From Limnanthes douglasii subsp. nivea (lineage: Eukaryota; Streptophyta; Magnoliopsida; Brassicales; Limnanthaceae), in assembly GCA_036936605.1 (NCBI GenBank), contig JAUPFV010000004.1:126455737-126519736 (forward strand): a stretch of 64,000 bases of DNA, in the 5' to 3' direction. A program made the position numbers and the translations under genes. Positions 23,869 through 34,345 of the stretch are shown here, piece after piece. The first letter of the stretch is position 1; every line of letters starts with the position of its first letter. The notes below the pieces were generated by a model that saw only the letters and a program-made list of their open reading frames with translations, ran no database searches and had not been told where the DNA came from.

Positions 23869-24527
23869 TTGAGGGTATTTTTTGTAATAATGAGTAAATA
23901 TGTTTTTACCTAGTAATTAATGGGGTGGAAACGGACTAATTGTCTAGATTCAAGGGCTTAACAAGCCAAAACGCCAACCACCATTTGTATATAAAACAAC
24001 TTACTTTTACTTAGAAGAGAGAGAAAGCATGCGGGATTAGGTTTCTATAATAGATTTCGTCTTCTTTCCGTTTTTCTATATTTTTCTATTATTTCTCTAT
24101 TTAAGGAGAACCCTAAACATACATTAAAGCCAAGAAAAAAAATAGAGATCTCTCCTTAATCACGGTTTAGTATAATTAGTATTTTGGTTTTTTAGAAAAA
24201 TATATATATTTTCTATTGGGAACCAAATCTCACACTGTGGTCGGCATTTGATGAGTTTAAAATGTAAAGAAATTGAATATATGTTTCGGGTTCAACAATT
24301 GAAAAATGTTAAAGAAATGATAAGAAAATGAAATTCATTATAGAACCTCATCCCCAAATGTTTTATCCATCTTCCATGAAAAGGTAAGTTGCATTATATT
24401 GTAGTGGTGGTGGACCGTATGGCTTGTTGGGCCATTGGACCTAGACAATTAGTATGTTTGAGGTTAATACACCCCACTTATTACTAAGTAAAACATATTT
24501 ACTCTTTTTTATACAAAATACCCTCAA
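23869..24527. mobile_element. Long-inverted-repeat DNA element (MULE-like, non-autonomous)
   Basis: The left end (23869-23990) begins TTGAGGGTATTTT, continues with GAGTAAATATGTTTT and TAATTGTCTAG, and ends near CCAACCACC. The right end (24405-24527) is its reverse complement with scattered differences, ending AAAATACCCTCAA. The arms are about 120 bases and the whole element 659 bases. The flanks (TATGTTAC on the left, TATTTACT on the right) could be a degraded target duplication. Long inverted repeats and a non-coding body suit a non-autonomous Mutator-like element. The body contains AAACCCTAAAC-type sequence but no gene I recognise. Confidence 0.65.
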
Positions 24528-24636
24528 TATTTACTGGTTTGAAGATCGAGTTAATACTGAAAGGTAAAACTATAGGGATCTAATTTTAAATTAAATTACC
24601 TCGAGAGCTGAAACAAGTAGCAGGACTGGAGAACTA

Positions 24637-24923
24637 CTCCCTCTATTCCCAAATATAGGTCGTTTTAGAAAAATGTTGAAAATTCATATTATTAGTCGTT
24701 CCCGAAAATCAAAATCAAGATGATATTAAATATGGTTTTATTAAAACAATAAAGTACAACCAATAGATTAATTTTGTTCTCTATTTTTTAAAAAAGGAAA
24801 AGCATATTTATTAGATCTGACCAATTAAATACGATTGCTTTTACTCTTCTGCAAGAAAAGAAAGTCATGATTATTTTTATTATTACCTTAAACGTCCAAT
24901 ATTATATTATGGAATGGAGGGAG
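24637..24923. mobile_element. Stowaway-like MITE
   Basis: The element begins CTCCCTCTATTCCCAAATATAGG and ends TGGAATGGAGGGAG, flanked by TA on both sides (24635-24636 and 24924-24925). A 287-base length, CTCCCTC..GAGGGAG termini and TA target duplication are those of Tc1/mariner-type Stowaway MITEs in plants. It carries no gene. Confidence 0.85.
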
Positions 24924-25244
24924 TAGTAAATTACTCCAAGGCTACAAGCCTACAACTATATAGTCACCTACTATTTGAATTATTTAATCTTTTTTACACA
25001 TGATTTAAAATAAATAAGAAATTACATATTTTTTGATGAGGCAGTGTATGAACTAATCCTAAATCCTACTAGGAAAGGGATAGTTGAGTGAGTAGAACAG
25101 TATTAACAAAAACATACCCTGAGTTTAAACCCCAAACACTTTGGTCCCTTAAACTCCTGTCCTGTCTGGTCCCAATATTAAAATAATGCATCGGATTTGG
25201 TCTTTTCATGCACTGTTATAATTTGATTCCTTCTCTCTTCTTTC

Positions 25245-26921
25245 TCAAGCATGCTTGAATAGTTTCATGCTAAGCCAATGGAAATACACAGCAACCAGTA
25301 GAATAGGCAGAGTCAAGGGCACCAAGAAGCAGTAGTACCTGCAATTTCAAGACATTTCAAAGAGAAGTAACAACAAAACCCAGGGAACCAAACAATGGGA
25401 CAAAAAATAGTATAAAATGAAACTCGGAATTGTTTATACTGGCTTTAGTGCCTTCTTTATGAGCTTGGGCGCCATTGCTACACAATCTATAATACCAATG
25501 ATCAGGTCTATACACATGGTAATGTGTGTGTGAGATCAAGTCAATAGTCATGAAACAATCAATTGAAGGAGAAACATATGGTGGATTGCCTTAACAGGAA
25601 AAGATCTTATAGTGTTTTGCAAATATGAGCGAGTAATTTACAACTATACTGCGTTTTACATCCTCCTAGACACAGCATGGCCAAAAAAGCTGGGATTGGG
25701 TGACCCATTGTTTGTGATACCAATATGGTCATTCTACGTAAAACAATAAATCCGAGCAGAAGAAAACTGTGATCTTAAGAATAATATAAGGCTCAACAGA
25801 TTAGATGAAAGTGACGGTTTTCAAGCCAAATCTAGGTTGGGTGAATAAATACAATTTCGAAGCATACTTTCAAGAACACGATTGGCAATCATTGCTTGCG
25901 AGAGAATTACATATCTCGTTACAATTCGACTTTCGCAAAAGATATACTCCAATGTATACATAATTCAGATGATTTTTTCTGCGATTTCTCGAAAACCAAA
26001 CACGAAGTAAGTAGAGCTTGAGTAAAAACACATAATTTTTTTTTTCTAATCTTGAGTATTTTATGCAAGGAAGGTGAGTACCGATTATGTTTATCTATCC
26101 AGCAATGTAAGAGATACTACTAATATATGGGTACGATAAATCCTAAAATCAATTTAACAAAAAGAAGAGTACTGTGAAGAACGTACAAGATAATATTACA
26201 AGAATTGCAGATTCTAAACAGCATTTCTGCAGGCATGACATACTCAAACAAAAGACATAAACACAGCAGCAGATTAAGCGTCTACCCGACAATCATATGT
26301 CTAGCTTCGTGCTTATGGATGACTTAGCATTGACTATAGTAGTAACCACAAAAAATCTAAGAGCTATCTTACTTGAGGTAGGACATAGCAAATTAGTATC
26401 ACATTCTCATTCTTTTGGCAGTAGTGAGTAGTGATGATAGTCAAACCTAAAACCCCGGCCTAAATACTGGACGGTAAACATGAAATACTGTGATGTACAT
26501 TCTTAAAAGGAGAATCTCCAACTTGAATTCAAAATACCTACAAATTTCTATGTGCCCATTTAGGGATTAACAAAAAGCTCAAGGATTACTATATATGATT
26601 ATCTCACAACTTTATGAACATCAATGGACTCAAACACAGCAAGCAGATCCAATCTAATGCTAATATGGGCGACATTGGAACAAGCATCTTCAATTAACTT
26701 TAAATATAATCATAATCCCAAAAAAATAGTGTGGATTACCTATCGTTTTGGATAGCTGAAACCACAGGATTCGCCGAGGCGGCAAGAAGCTTAGATAGTA
26801 CTGAAGCGCAGGTGAATCCGATAAAGAATACGGATCCAAAGATCATGAAGAACCAACCCCAAAATACGGTTGTGGTTTCATTGGAGTAATTGGATCCCAT
26901 TGTTGTTTTTGTTTTCCTCAT
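25245..26921 (-). CDS. PIGY: PIG-Y-like GPI-GlcNAc transferase subunit, two exons
   Basis: PIG-Y is a small membrane subunit of the ER enzyme that transfers GlcNAc to phosphatidylinositol, the first step of GPI-anchor synthesis. Exon 1 is 26921-26740 and exon 2 is 25338-25245, joined through AG|GTAAT and TTGCAG so that the AG+G codon reads Arg (AIQNDR, then YYCFLVPLTLP). The product is 91 residues from the ATG at 26921, or 84 from the in-frame ATG at 26900, which fits the family's short length. Two membrane segments are visible: VFWGWFFMIFGSVFFIGF and CFLVPLTLPILLVAVYFHW. The C-terminus, WLSMKLFKHA, matches the KLF.H end of PIG-Y proteins. The intron is 1.4 kb. No stop or frameshift is seen, so it is probably functional. 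It lies head to head with the RING ligase gene at 27234. Confidence 0.85.
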
Positions 26922-27233
26922 CTCAAAATCAATCTCAATCTCGTTCTTTTCTTTCTCTTGACAAAAACCGGTCCTACGATGGTGAAGAGAAAGCACAAGT
27001 GAACCATGTTTGATCCTACAGGATCTTAGTTATGCTCTTTGTCATTTCGATTCAAACCTTCAAATAAAGGGTAATTGCAGGTTGCGAAAAACGAACTTGA
27101 ATCAGATTAACGAGTAAGTTATAGTTAGAGATTAATACCTGTATATGCGAGAACTAGAACTGTCGGTTCGTATGGAATCCATATCCAATTTTCAATATCC
27201 AAAAACAGAAAATACATCTATAACAATACCAAT
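26922..27233. promoter_or_regulatory. Shared promoter region of divergent gene pair
   Basis: Only 312 bases separate the two start codons of the minus-strand PIG-Y-like gene and the plus-strand RING gene. This interval must hold both 5' leaders and both promoters. No clear TATA box is seen for either side, which is common for housekeeping bidirectional promoters. Confidence 0.55.
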
Positions 27234-28221
27234 ATGATGGGATATTGTATTCCTTTATCTGGTACGACGACCGAGACTCCTCCTCCTTCTCTGTTTCAGA
27301 TGTACAACAACAACACCAATGTTAATGTTTCGGATTTGCTGATTCCTCAAAGACAAGCTATGAATTCAGTGGATAGTTCTCTCACTTACAATCATAATAT
27401 CAATAACGCTGCCAATATGATTCCTATGTCTTCAAGAAAACGCTCCAGAGACGCCTTTAATTCTGTTCTTAGGTATCCTCCAATTCAATACCAAACTCAA
27501 AAGCCCTTTAATCCGTTTTCCTTTCTCGATCAAGATTTCTCTTTCCACATTCAAGAACAACAACTGGACATCCATCAGTTAATCTCTCATCATGTAAGTT
27601 TATTCTCTGTTTTATTTAATGGGTATTCATTGGTTTTCGGGTTATGTGGGTATTGATTGTTTTGGTTGATTAAATTTACAGATGGAGAGAGTTAAAATGG
27701 AAATTGAGGAAAAGAGAAAGAGGGAAACAAATTTGATAGTCGAAGCAATTGAACAGGGAATGATGAAGAAATTCCGATCTAAAGAAGAAGAGATTTCGAA
27801 AATAGGTAAAATTAACTTAGACCTTGAAGATCGAATCAAGTCTTTATCGGTGGAGAACCAAATATGGCGTGAAATGGCTCACAACAACCAGGTAACGGCA
27901 AACTTGAAAATAGGTAAAATTGAAACCAAGCCGGCGCAATCGAAACAGCGGCTGTGGTGGCTGATGATGCGCAGTCGTGTTGCGGAAGCAACGGCGGAGA
28001 AGGAGATGATCCAGAAGAAGAAAACGAAGTAGAGGGATTCAAGTGGCGCACGTTAAGTGGCGGTGGTGCAGTGAAGGATAAGGAAAGCGGTGTATTGAGG
28101 ATGTGCAGGAATTGTGGAGAAGAAGAAGCTTGTGTTCTGTTGCTTCCTTGTAGGCATTTGTGTTTGTCCAGTTTGTAAATCCACCAAAAACGGCAGTGTC
28201 CATGTTAATTTTACCTCTTAG
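27234..28221 (+). pseudogene. BOI/BRG-type RING E3 ubiquitin ligase gene with broken RING
   Basis: Arabidopsis BOI and BRG proteins are RING E3 ligases acting in stress, cell-death and gibberellin responses. Exon 1 (27234-27593) encodes an N/P/Q-rich region with SSRKRSRDAF. A GTAAGT donor and TTTACAG acceptor join it in phase to exon 2 (from 27682), a charged coiled coil (VKMEIEEKRKRETNLIVEAI, then KSLSVENQIWREMAHNNQ) typical of the family. The frame then breaks between 27921 and 28032: the true frame continues as ETAAVVADDAQSCCGSN and MCRNCGEEEACVLLLPCRHL. The RING follows the C-x2-C..C-x-H-x2-C plan up to HLC at 28155-28163, then a frameshifting deletion removes the middle ligands. In the annotated frame it stops at 28176-28178. 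One frame over, CPVCKSTKNGSVHVNF runs to a TAG at 28219-28221. Two disruptions make it a probable pseudogene; sequencing error at both sites is the alternative. Confidence 0.8.
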
Positions 28222-29890
28222 TTACTAGGTTATTTCTTTTCATCTATTATCATCTTTAGTTTTAATACAATTCATCTTCAAACCCTAGAAAAAACAAAGA
28301 GTATCAATAATAATTTTTCATATTTGTTATATATTTTTATTCTTTTATTATTTCTTTCAATAGTAGTAATATTTATGTTGTTAACATCCTACTACTGTGA
28401 ATGTGAATAATGGTACAAAAATTAATACCATCTTTGACTATATAAATAACTTATAAAAAATAATATCAATAAATTCATACCAAACTAGTCTCAAAATATA
28501 GAGTTACCACTACTTAAGAAATTTTTCTCTTATTATTATTTTTGGATGGTTTGATATGTTATATATTTAAGATTTGAACTTATATATGGTTTATAATGAG
28601 ATTAGAGTCAAACTACATGTCACAAGAAATATGTTTAGCGCATTTTAGTGAAGGGGTAAGGTAAGGTAAGGTCACGTTAAGCAACAGTACCGGATCGGTT
28701 TTCTAACAGACAGAGACAGATATCGGGAACGTGATAGAGTTGACGGAGGGGGTTGTTGTTACTGAAGGTGGCGCGCAGATTAGTAAGTGGGGTGGAGGAT
28801 ATGCGCATGTTATCGTCGTCGGTGAAATAAAATAATAAGAGTATTATAATGTATTTATAATAATAGAGGGAAAAAGGACAAGGTACTACAGCAGATGGGT
28901 GGGTGGGTCCCGAATGGCAATCTTGTAGTACATTTCTCGCAATTGTCGCTGTTTTCCTCTACATTTACATTTCTCTCTTTTCTCTCTCTTCTCTCGTGTG
29001 CGCGCACAACCCATAACGCACGGCTCTTAAGTAGCGTTTCTTTTTTCTCTACATAAAGTTAAAAGAGTATTATTATCAAATAAATAAATAACCAGAATAA
29101 TACTTTTTCATTTAACTAAACTACATATGTTACATAGACTATATAGTAACTGAATTTTTATTTTTCAATTTTCCAAATCGATATTCGTTTTATTATTAAT
29201 ATCAGATATTATAATTATCAATAAATACAAAAAATATGCTATGTTTGGATAAAATAATCGGTTTGGAATTTTAATTATTTACAATTTAAAAAAAACTATA
29301 ATTAAATTTTTCTAAGTCAGCTTATTTTTAAATGAATTATTGAATTTTATGAAAAAATTATACATAAATTATTAGCCATGTATCTTTTAAACGGAATTTA
29401 AAAATCACAAAATATAATTTATTTTGTTTTAAAAAAATAAATATATAGATCTTTAATAAGAATATGGATATAATCTATCTTTAATGATAATGAAAAAATA
29501 TTCAGTTTTTAATAAAAATATTAGCGATAATATTTGCTATTTAATCAAAATTGGATAAATATTTAGTATTTAGTGAAAATGTTATAGATATAATTAGTTT
29601 TTAATGAATTATTTTTAATTTTAGATTGTTTTAATTACTAGTACCTACCTATTTTTTAAATAATATTTCACAACAGTTAAGTTAATCTAGTATCTATCTA
29701 TTTTTTAAATAATATTTCATAACGGTTAATCTAAAACGTAGTCTAAATTTAATCCCTAATAGACACGGCTATCTTAAAAATATTTATTATCTTTTAAAAG
29801 AATTGCTTTCCAACCATTAATCTAAAACGTAGTCTAAATTTACATTTTTTATTTTGATAATCTATATTTAGGGTTATACAATTTGTATAA
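28222..29890. other. Intergenic region with a small GC-rich island
   Basis: Most is AT-rich and unassigned. 28655-29045 is richer in G+C, with GGTAAGGTAAGGTAAGG near 28655, a CT-rich run near 28965-29000 and GTGTGCGCGCAC near 28996-29007. A minus-strand 43-codon frame (28808-28677, starting MRISSTPLTNLRATF) lies in the island and has no known match. Around 29638-29830 are loosely duplicated blocks (TATCTATTTTTTAAATAATATTTCA and TTAATCTAAAACGTAGTCTAAA). Confidence 0.35.
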
Positions 29891-29896
29891 TTTCTG

Positions 29897-29984
29897 GGTT
29901 GAGAAGGAAGAGATGTAATGTTTGATAAACGAGATCTAGATTTGAGAAGGAAGAGATGTAATGTTTGAAGAAACGAGATCTTGA
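29897..29984. repeat. 43-bp tandem duplication
   Basis: TTGAGAAGGAAGAGATGTAATGTTTGA followed by AACGAGATCT occurs at 29899 and 29942, two near-identical copies 43 bases apart. Confidence 0.9.
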
Positions 29985-30489
29985 ATAAATGACCATGGTA
30001 AATGAACCATAAGAGAACATATTCTCGGATGTTAATAATTTCAACAAAGTTAAAGGAAATTAATACTAATCTCCCAAAAGAGTATGTGGTCGCTTTCATC
30101 TTTTAGTCATTTTTACTAAGTATAAGCATTCCCAATATTCTTACGGCTTCATGTGTGAGAAGATAACAATTATCGAGAGAATAACAAAGTCATCGTTTCA
30201 TTAATATGTGAAATATATAGTTAATTGACAAGTAGAAATAATTTGAGAGAACGAGCAAACATCCAAAAATTGTTATTCATTATTTTTAGCGCCATGAAAC
30301 ATAATAATATCGCAATATAAGGAGTTGTTGAGAGAAATAGTTACCAAAGAATCACGTGAACCTATAATAGTGATAAAATAAAATGAAATTGATAATCCAT
30401 GAGAAGTGTTTAATGAAACAAAAATGTTAGAGAAAGTAGAATATTATGAACTAACTAGTGAGAAAATAGTAAAAGTAAAAGGAGAGATT

Positions 30490-30835
30490 GAAGAAGAACT
30501 TTAAAGGATTTTAATAATTTTTTTGAGGAAAAATATTGATGTTTTTACATAGAAAATTTCTAATATAACAGGGGTAAGTCGATCGATATTTCGTTATATA
30601 TTAGAAATAAACAATAAGATACAACTTATCCGACAAAAAATATATATTTTCCAGTTGGAAAGTCAGAAACTTTTGTTAAAGAGTTTGATTGACTATTAAA
30701 AGTAGGGCATATAAGAGAATTAAAATATCCAACATCGTTAGAAAATCCACTTTAAGTAAAAAATAAAAATGGGCAATGAAAGATGTGTGTTAATTTTACT
30801 AACCTTAGAAGAATTGATCTTGAACCATATTTAAA
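30490..30835 (+). mobile_element. Gypsy reverse transcriptase N-terminal fragment
   Basis: The plus strand reads LRKNIDVFTYKISNITGVS near 30520-30580, then IRQK, a basic stretch, VKEFD and LLKVGHIRELKYPTS near 30690-30730, and MCVNFTNLRR near 30783-30812. This is the start of a Tat/gypsy RT up to the 'CVDFTDLN' position, where it is cut off and the LINE begins. Several stops are present. Confidence 0.65.
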
Positions 30836-30839
30836 ATAT

Positions 30840-32445
30840 CTCTCCAAAGATTTGCAATCTTGAATCCCAAAACCCTTGAGTTCTTTATCCTTTCTCCCTA
30901 TCCTCTTCCCCTATCCTTGAGCTCTATGATTTTCCTCTGAAAATTTTGATGGAGAAGCCCTAAGCATATTCTAAGCTTCCTCGTAACATGGAAATGAAAA
31001 AATCAACAAATATGAAGTCCTACGCAACTGTTGTTAAAGAACACCATAAAGATTTAGAATGCCTCCCAATGGATTACATCCTCAAAACAGACCATATTTT
31101 TATTCAATTCGCATAACAAGTAAAATAAAAACTTGAAATGCAAAAAAATATACTATAGTAGCGAAGTTCAGTCAAGGAATCCCTAAAAACGATAATGGAA
31201 GACTTATTGCAAAAGATGAATCTGAAAATGCAATGCAATATGAGTGTTTGGGACTCATGACATTTTCTTTTTGAATTTAATTGCAAAGAGGAATTATGCA
31301 GCTTGTGGAGAAGGAATGTCTGGCAAATGCAATCCTTAACGATGCGTTTTCTTAAATGGACACCGCAATTCAATGTCAAAAGAGAATCTCATGGGTGTCC
31401 TGTATGGATTAAATTAGGTCATCTTACAGAATTTTTATATAACAAAAGAATGATTCTGTCTATAGCTAAGTCTATTGGAAATCCTTTTCAAATAAAAATT
31501 CCAGAAAAAATAGGGCTTACTATAACTCATGTCTGATATGGGTTAAGCTCGATTTGACAAGAAAGATTAAAAGTGATATTTGGATCGGGTTTGGGGAGAA
31601 TGACGGGTGCTGGATCACTGCGAGCTATAAAGACCTCCCTAAATATTGTGTCCTCTACAGTCATATAGGACACGAAGAGAAGTCATGCAACAAAACTCAA
31701 GAAAAAGCAAAAATCCAAGATAGTTCTGATAAAACTTTCAACTTAGCCAATAATGAAAGCATTAGTGATCATGGAGCAGATACAAATATCAAAGTTACCA
31801 GTGTTGATAGAAGGAATGCTACTGACTACACAAAAACAGAGAACACAGTTATCAAACCCCGAAACTCTAATACTCAAGAAGAGGATCTTTACACCCCAAA
31901 TAAAAAGGAAATTAATGAAGCTATATAGTTACTAGAAGAAGAGCATTAAAAAGAATGTGAGAATAGCTACAAGGATTTACCTCAGGTAGAAGATAAGCTA
32001 GGAAGTCTTCAAACTACTCCCACATGCAACAAAGATAAAGAGGATTCAGACGTTCACATAGTGTTAAACAAAAAGCTAAAAAATACGAGAAGTTCTAATA
32101 GAATGAGACAAAGAAAGACATCCATATCTCTAAGCTTATTAGGGATAAAAAAGGTTACTAAGTCTAGTTCAAGATAATAAACATCTTAAACTGGAATATG
32201 CGAGGCATCAATAACAAAGCCACGTCTGGAACTACAGAAACAAGGCAAAATTCAGTAGCAAAGCCTTCAACACTAAGCTGCTAATCATACTGTAAAACTA
32301 TTCCTAAAGTCGCTTACCATCAGTGGATTCTTCCTAAACTTGGCTTCCTAAAACTAAAAACTGACACTTCGAATCTGAGTGGTGGAGGAGTTATTGTCAG
32401 AAATAACCAAGGAATTGCAGATATGGAGAATTTCCCTTGCTGACG
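30840..32445 (+). mobile_element. L1-type LINE relic with internal deletion
   Basis: A pyrimidine-rich leader (about 30870-30925) is followed by ORF1 from the ATG at 30988, then by the first codons of ORF2 (ILNWNMRGINNKAT, about 32173-32215), the start of the endonuclease domain. Within about 120 bases the text changes to LPKLGFLKLKTDTSNLSGGG and VIVRNNQGI (about 32330-32405), which resembles the RNase H-like domain normally at the far C-terminus of plant L1 ORF2. Nearly all endonuclease and RT are therefore missing. No poly(A) tail was identified. Confidence 0.7.
30988..32178 (+). pseudogene. LINE ORF1 relic (DUF4283-like and zinc knuckle)
   Basis: The frame opens MEMKKSTNMKSYATVVKE and meets a stop at about 31117. 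Later blocks are WRRNVWQMQSLTMRFLKWT (31306 on), PVWIKLGHLTEFLYNKRMI and LSIAKSIGNPFQIK, which match the nucleic-acid-binding ORF1 family of plant L1 elements. After a frame change come LTRKIKSDIWIGFGEN and the zinc-knuckle position YCVLYSHIGHEEKSC, where one expected Cys is replaced by Tyr or Leu. A lysine- and glutamate-rich tail runs to about 32160. It is broken by at least one frameshift and several stops. Confidence 0.75.
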
Positions 32446-32449
32446 ATAC

Positions 32450-32735
32450 TTGCAGAATCTTCTCGCAGCAAGGACAGTGCATCAATTCCTTCATTCTCCC
32501 CAAGTTTTATCTGGGTTAGGAACCCTCGTGATGAAGATCTTATCTTCATCAGCTCAGGATACAAAAGCTCTAGATCTAGAGAAGATTTCACGCAATAGAA
32601 TCTTCTCGTAGCAAGGACAGTGCATCAGTTCCTCCATTCACCCCAAGTTTTATCTGGGCCAGGTGCCCTCGTGTTGAAGCATCTTCATCAGCTCAAGATA
32701 CAAAAGTTGTAGATCTCGAGAAGCTTTTATTTGCC
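32450..32735. repeat. 144-bp tandem duplication
   Basis: GAATCTTCTCGYAGCAAGGACAGTGCATC and the following text through CTCAGGATACAAAAG and TAGATCT occur at about 32455 and 32599, 144 bases apart, with scattered substitutions and a small indel. The minus strand is open through the distal copy (32591-32397) and partly through the proximal copy. Confidence 0.85.
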
Positions 32736-33095
32736 GTTATTTGTAGATCTTTGCTTCAAACTTTGTTCCATCTGAGTTGTATAGTTGGTCCATGACCATT
32801 CGACAAAGCTCTGCGGAAGCTTGCTAAAAAATAAAAGCCATTGTTCCAATTTAAATAAGCTTATGATTCTTCCTTCATCAAATCCTTTGTTGTCTAAGTC
32901 TAGAAGTAGCCAAACTATTGCTCTTCCCAATTTTGTCATCGAGATGAGATGATTGATTTCATCACCATAAGAGGATTCGCCTTTGTGAGAAAAATAGTTG
33001 TAGAATAGGAAGAGAGAGAGAGTCTGTTCTTAGTTTTTTAAGGTTTCGTGTAATAGCTTTAGTCGGATTTTCATCCAAACTTTAATGTCTGTATA
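32727..33095 (-). CDS. Possible small minus-strand gene (unidentified)
   Basis: A 70-codon frame starts with the ATG at 32939 (MTKLGRAIVWLLLDLDNKG) and ends at 32727. It is preceded by a leader that on this strand is CTCTCTCTCTC-rich (about 33015-33028), as in many plant 5' leaders. The product has a hydrophobic N-terminal part and a W/F-rich middle (LEQWLLFFSKLPQSFVEWSW). Downstream, the duplicated 144-bp block is also open on this strand (LLYPELMKIRSSSRGFLTQI). I recognise no family. It may be a real short gene, an exon, or chance over LINE debris. Confidence 0.25.
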
Positions 33096-33099
33096 GGCT

Positions 33100-33565
33100 T
33101 TTTTGGCCCAAATACTTCTTAATCAAATAAAAAATGTTTGCTTAAAAAATAATTTTACTAACCTTAATCATGCTTGCCTGGAAGATGCTTTTCCTTTGCC
33201 TAGAATTATTTGGGTTATAACCAAATTAATATGCATCGCTAGAGGACACCGATCAATTAAAACGACTATAACTATAAGTCAAGTCTAGCTGAAAAGTGTA
33301 AGAGGCAACGCTAGAGTTGTAAAGGCTATGATGTAAAGGCCTTAAGATAAAATTATAGTTATAAACCAAACATTTATAATTAAGGAATAAAGGGCTACAC
33401 ACCAAAATCAAAACGAATATAGCTATAAGTTAAGTCCAACTAAAAAGTATAAGAGAGAACACTAGGTTATAAATCAATGGAAATATTGTTTACAACCATA
33501 AATTTTTAATTAGATTTAACATAATTGAGAAATGATAGAAATACATAAGATAAATAATGATAATG
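33100..33565. repeat. Spacer with a diverged duplication of about 150 bp
   Basis: TATAACTATAAGTCAAGTCTAGCTGAAAAGTGTAAGAGGCAACGCTAGAG (near 33265) and its diverged relative near 33418 (ATAGCTATAAGTTAAGTCCAACT and onward) are about 152 bases apart. No gene is seen. The TAAAGGC and TATAACC words suggest an old non-coding element. Confidence 0.5.
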
Positions 33566-33568
33566 AAA

Positions 33569-34345
33569 TCATAAAAAAAACATGAAATATAAAGATAATA
33601 ACTGGATGGCAGCCGACAAAGAGTTTATAGCAGATGCAAAAAATATATGATAAAAATAACAATTGGATGCTAGCCGGTAAAAGTTCAAAGAATTTATTGT
33701 ATTAGAAAGCCTTGATTCAAAAGAAGAAATCAAGATCTTACTCAGAGTGCGAAGGGAGAATTTTTTTTTTGATAGTATTGTCATCTATTTTATCTTTAGT
33801 AGCGTTATCTTTACTGACATCAGTGCCTTCGGGCTTCTATATATCAGCTTTGAAAGGACATTTAATTTATTTAGAGTAAGGACGACACTATCAAGCTTCA
33901 CCGACATATAGCTTGATACTCTTCGAGAATTTCTTTAAAGTATGATCCCATGAAAACTGTGTTGTGAACATTATTTTCGATTATTCTTCTCAATATCATT
34001 TCACACCGTTTTCTACCAATATTTTAGTCTGGTTGAGAAATTGGTGAGTTAATTTTTTCTTGACTTCTTCAATATTGATAGCTTCGGTTTTATTAAGTTT
34101 CTTTAACTACAAGCTCCAAATTCTTGATTTCTCATTTGAAAGATGTTTCTGATGATTGAAGAGTTAAAATTTGATTGTTTTTAATCAATTTATTGTCGAT
34201 TTTTAGTTTTTCCTTTGACCATTCCTTCTCAGCCCTTTTCAATTTATCGATGGTTTTCTCATGTTTTTTTAGCTTTAGTGATTCGTTGGTAAATTTAATA
34301 GAACCAGTCATATAGGTGTTAAATAATTCCATTTAAATAGGAATA
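33569..34345 (-). pseudogene. Coiled-coil coding relic, possibly an antisense gypsy ORF
   Basis: The minus strand reads MELFNTYMTGSIKFTNESLK then a lysine/glutamate-rich heptad-like stretch (KKHEKTIDKLKRAEKEWSKE) from the ATG at 34332, stops at 34132, and continues with coding-like text toward 33570. Coiled-coil segments of this type are seen in the C-terminal half of the antisense ORF of Tat-type gypsy elements, and a similar one lies in the element at 50-59.4 kb. The assignment is by analogy only. Confidence 0.3.

Noticed and set aside
25357..25551. 64-codon minus-strand open frame next to PIG-Y exon 2
   Set aside because: It lies within the PIG-Y intron, just before the acceptor site, and does not join in phase with exon 2.
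28655..28680. Telomere-like GGTAAGGTAAGG
   Set aside because: The unit is not the plant telomere repeat TTTAGGG and has only about three copies.
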